A stretch of DNA of 53,026 nucleotides from contig CACECY010000004.1 of assembly GCA_902558205.1 (NCBI GenBank), positions 1 through 53,026 on the forward strand. The letters are read 5' to 3'. The notes beneath the pieces are model-generated. The model saw only the letters and a program-made list of their open reading frames with translations. It searched no databases and was not told the origin of the DNA. A program made the position numbers and the translations under genes. Below, piece after piece: positions 50,824-53,026 of this stretch. The stretch comes from an uncultured Pelagibacteraceae bacterium. GTDB taxonomy: Bacteria > Pseudomonadota > Alphaproteobacteria > Pelagibacterales > Pelagibacteraceae. Each line of letters opens with the position of its first letter. Position 1 is the stretch's first letter.

Positions 50824-51096
50824 ATGGAAAAATTGATATTTTTAATTTTGGCAGTGTCTATATTAATTTTTGTTTTATATCTTGGTGCTACAGCGATTAT
50901 GACTGGTTTTAAGGCTAAGGGAAATGCACCAAATAAAGATGAAAGTAGAGATAACTATCCTCAAGATACCAGTGGTAGTTCTGATAGCAACACAAATTTG
51001 AGCGATGAAATTGCAAAGTTAAATGAACTTTTAAAATCTGGAGTTTTAACCCAGGAAGAGTTTGATAAAGCAAAACAGAAATTATTAGATAACTAA
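50824..51096 (+). CDS. SHOCT domain small membrane protein
   Basis: N-terminal TM, C-terminal DEIAKLNELLKSGVLTQEEFDKAKQKLL. Confidence 0.85.
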   Translation: MEKLIFLILAVSILIFVLYLGATAIMTGFKAKGNAPNKDESRDNYPQDTSGSSDSNTNLSDEIAKLNELLKSGVLTQEEFDKAKQKLLDN

Positions 51097-52154
51097 TTTC
51101 TTTCCATTAACCAAAGACTGCCACTTGCTAAAAAATATATTTTTCCATTTGAAGGATGAATTTGAATATCTCTTATTCTTCCAATTTTATCTTTAAAAAT
51201 AATTTCTTCTTCGATATTGCTAAGATCTTTAAAATTTAATTTCCTTAAAGATTGATCTTTAAGAGATGTAATGAGAGCTTTTCCATTCCATTCTTTGAAC
51301 TCTTTACCATCATAAATAGTAATTGCACTAGTAGCTATTGACGGAACCCAATATTGAATTGCTTTAGTAAAACCAGGTTTCCATTTTGGACCAATTGGAA
51401 TACCAGAATAATTTTTTCCTCCCCAACCTAATATTTTCCATCCATAATTTTCACCTTTCTTTATTTCACCAAACCAATCACCACCTCTAGCACCATGATT
51501 GCTTGCATAAATTTTTTTATCAAATTTAGAATAAGTTAGACCTTGAGGATTACGAACTCCAATTTGGTAAATTTCAGGCAACCAATTATTTTTACCTTGA
51601 AATTTTGGATTATCTTTAGGAATACTTCCATCTAAATTAATCCGTATAATACTACCTGTGTGATTAGTTGGATCTTGTGCTATCATTCCACCACCTCTTT
51701 CACCAATTGAGGCATATAAATGTCCATCCTTAATAGCTAATCTTGAACCAAAGTGGTAACCAGAATTAATATCGGGGCTTGCTTGAAATATGTTTTCAAA
51801 GTCAATATTTTTTTTATTAAATTTACCTTTGACTATTGAGGTATTGGATTTACCAGAACCCCTATTTTCAGAATAAGAAATCCAAAGATATTTATCTTTA
51901 TAAATTACATCTAAGAGACCACCCTGACCATCAACAATAAAATTTATATTATGTTTGATGTCATCGATGTTTCCATTTTCAACATTAACTAATTTAATCT
52001 TCCCGATTTTTTCTGTAATAATTAATTCTTTATCATTTATAAAAGTTGACCCCCAGGGCTCCTCAAGATCTACAATCTTCCTTAACTTAATATCAATTGC
52101 AAATCCATTTTGACTAAAAAGAGATATAAAAAAAAATAAAATTATTTTTTTCAC
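51093..52154 (-). CDS. PQQ-dependent sugar dehydrogenase (aldose sugar dehydrogenase type); GTG start refined from 52265
   Basis: VKKIILFFFISLFSQNGFA signal peptide; LYASIGERGGGMIAQDP, YQIGVRNPQGLTY, KGENYGWKI. Confidence 0.9.
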   Translation of the reverse strand: MKKIILFFFISLFSQNGFAIDIKLRKIVDLEEPWGSTFINDKELIITEKIGKIKLVNVENGNIDDIKHNINFIVDGQGGLLDVIYKDKYLWISYSENRGSGKSNTSIVKGKFNKKNIDFENIFQASPDINSGYHFGSRLAIKDGHLYASIGERGGGMIAQDPTNHTGSIIRINLDGSIPKDNPKFQGKNNWLPEIYQIGVRNPQGLTYSKFDKKIYASNHGARGGDWFGEIKKGENYGWKILGWGGKNYSGIPIGPKWKPGFTKAIQYWVPSIATSAITIYDGKEFKEWNGKALITSLKDQSLRKLNFKDLSNIEEEIIFKDKIGRIRDIQIHPSNGKIYFLASGSLWLMERN

Positions 52155-52155
52155 T

Positions 52156-52866
52156 TTATGATAGCTTTGATCTTCCTCCGTCAACTGCAATAATTTGACC
52201 TGTAATCCAAGAACTATCTTCAGTAAGTAGAAATTTTGCAAGAGATGCAGAATCTTTTCCTTCACCTAATCTTTTTAAAGGATGAGCTTTTGCAATCCCT
52301 TCAGCGATAACGGTATTTTTTAACATTGGTTCTGCTATTTTAGATTTTGTTAAGCTTGGTGCTATACAATTTACTCTGATGTTTGGTGCAAATTCAGCTG
52401 CAAGAGAAACTGTTAAGCCCTCAACAGCTGCTTTTGTTGAAGCTATTATTGCATGATTAGTAAATCCTCTTTGAGCAGCAACAGTAGAAAACAACACTAT
52501 TGAACCTTTATTTTTTTTTAAGCTTTCTTGAAATCCCTTAATAGCTTCTACAGCAGAATAAAGATTAAGTTTCATGCATTTTTGAAAGTCTTGTTCATTA
52601 ACCATCCTTAATGGTTTTAAATCAATTGAACCCACGCAATAAGCTAGGCCTTTAATTTCAGAAATATCTGATTTAACTTTTTCAATAAATCCATCCTCTA
52701 AAACATCTGCAACGGTATGTGAACATCCAAGTTTTTCAGAGATAGAACTAAGTTCATTTTCATTTCTTGCAACCAAATGAATATCGTTTCCAGAGTTTTT
52801 TAATTGTTCAGCCAAATTTGATCCAATAGAACCTGTCGCACCAAAAATTATATATTTTTCTGACAT
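52156..52866 (-). CDS. SDR family oxidoreductase
   Basis: IFGATGSIGSNLAEQL, STKAAVEGLTVSLAAEFAPNIRVNCIAP, ITGQIIAVDGG. Confidence 0.95.
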   Translation of the reverse strand: MSEKYIIFGATGSIGSNLAEQLKNSGNDIHLVARNENELSSISEKLGCSHTVADVLEDGFIEKVKSDISEIKGLAYCVGSIDLKPLRMVNEQDFQKCMKLNLYSAVEAIKGFQESLKKNKGSIVLFSTVAAQRGFTNHAIIASTKAAVEGLTVSLAAEFAPNIRVNCIAPSLTKSKIAEPMLKNTVIAEGIAKAHPLKRLGEGKDSASLAKFLLTEDSSWITGQIIAVDGGRSKLS

Positions 52867-52893
52867 AAAAAATTTTATTAGTTATATTTAACT

Positions 52894-53026
52894 ATGAAGT
52901 TATTTTTTATACTTGGTAATCAATTATTTCCAACAAAATACATAGACCGCTTCAAAAAAGACCACCTATTTTTTATGGCTGAAGATAAGGGTTTATGCAC
53001 CTATGAAAAGCATCACAAACAAAAAA
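52894..53026 (+). CDS. cryptochrome/photolyase family protein, 3'-truncated by window edge
   Basis: MKLFFILGNQLFPTKYIDRFKKDHLFFMAEDKGLCTYEKHHKQK resembles the N-terminus of FeS-type bacterial cryptochromes/photolyases. Confidence 0.75.
   Translation, partial: MKLFFILGNQLFPTKYIDRFKKDHLFFMAEDKGLCTYEKHHKQK

Noticed and set aside
1-53026. CRISPR arrays, prophage, transposons, toxin-antitoxin or restriction systems
   Set aside because: No regularly spaced repeats, integrase/transposase motifs, or defence gene signatures seen in any frame.

Overview
The window is a very AT-rich, tightly packed bacterial chromosome segment. Gene content and order point to an alphaproteobacterium, most likely SAR11/Pelagibacterales (inference). 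Nearly all of it is housekeeping genes. The core is the alphaproteobacterial origin-proximal block: leuS-lptE-holA / parB-parA-rsmG-mnmG-mnmE / rho-hemJ-hemH-hemE | about 280 bp AT-rich gap | ppsR-maf-aroE-coaE-dnaQ / secB. It carries a perfect parS palindrome inside rsmG, and hemE|ppsR is a strong oriC candidate. Other blocks are hslUV, the his operon with an inserted acyltransferase, ftsK-lolA, tRNA-Gly, purH, an acetate-uptake block (SSS symporter + DUF4212 + acs), tsaD, hemCD, folD and a partial photolyase-like gene at the right edge. Points worth a second look: (1) a +1 frame disruption at a T6 run in the 5' end of hemH; (2) an acetyl-CoA synthetase with a ~55-aa lysine-rich octapeptide-repeat N-terminal extension; (3) divergent genes whose start codons share one ATGCAT; (4) palindromes in divergent intergenic regions; (5) convergent genes sharing a TTAA/CTAA stop; (6) tRNA-Gly six nt upstream of a protein start codon. 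No CRISPR, phage or transposase was seen, and I found no clear new multi-gene system.
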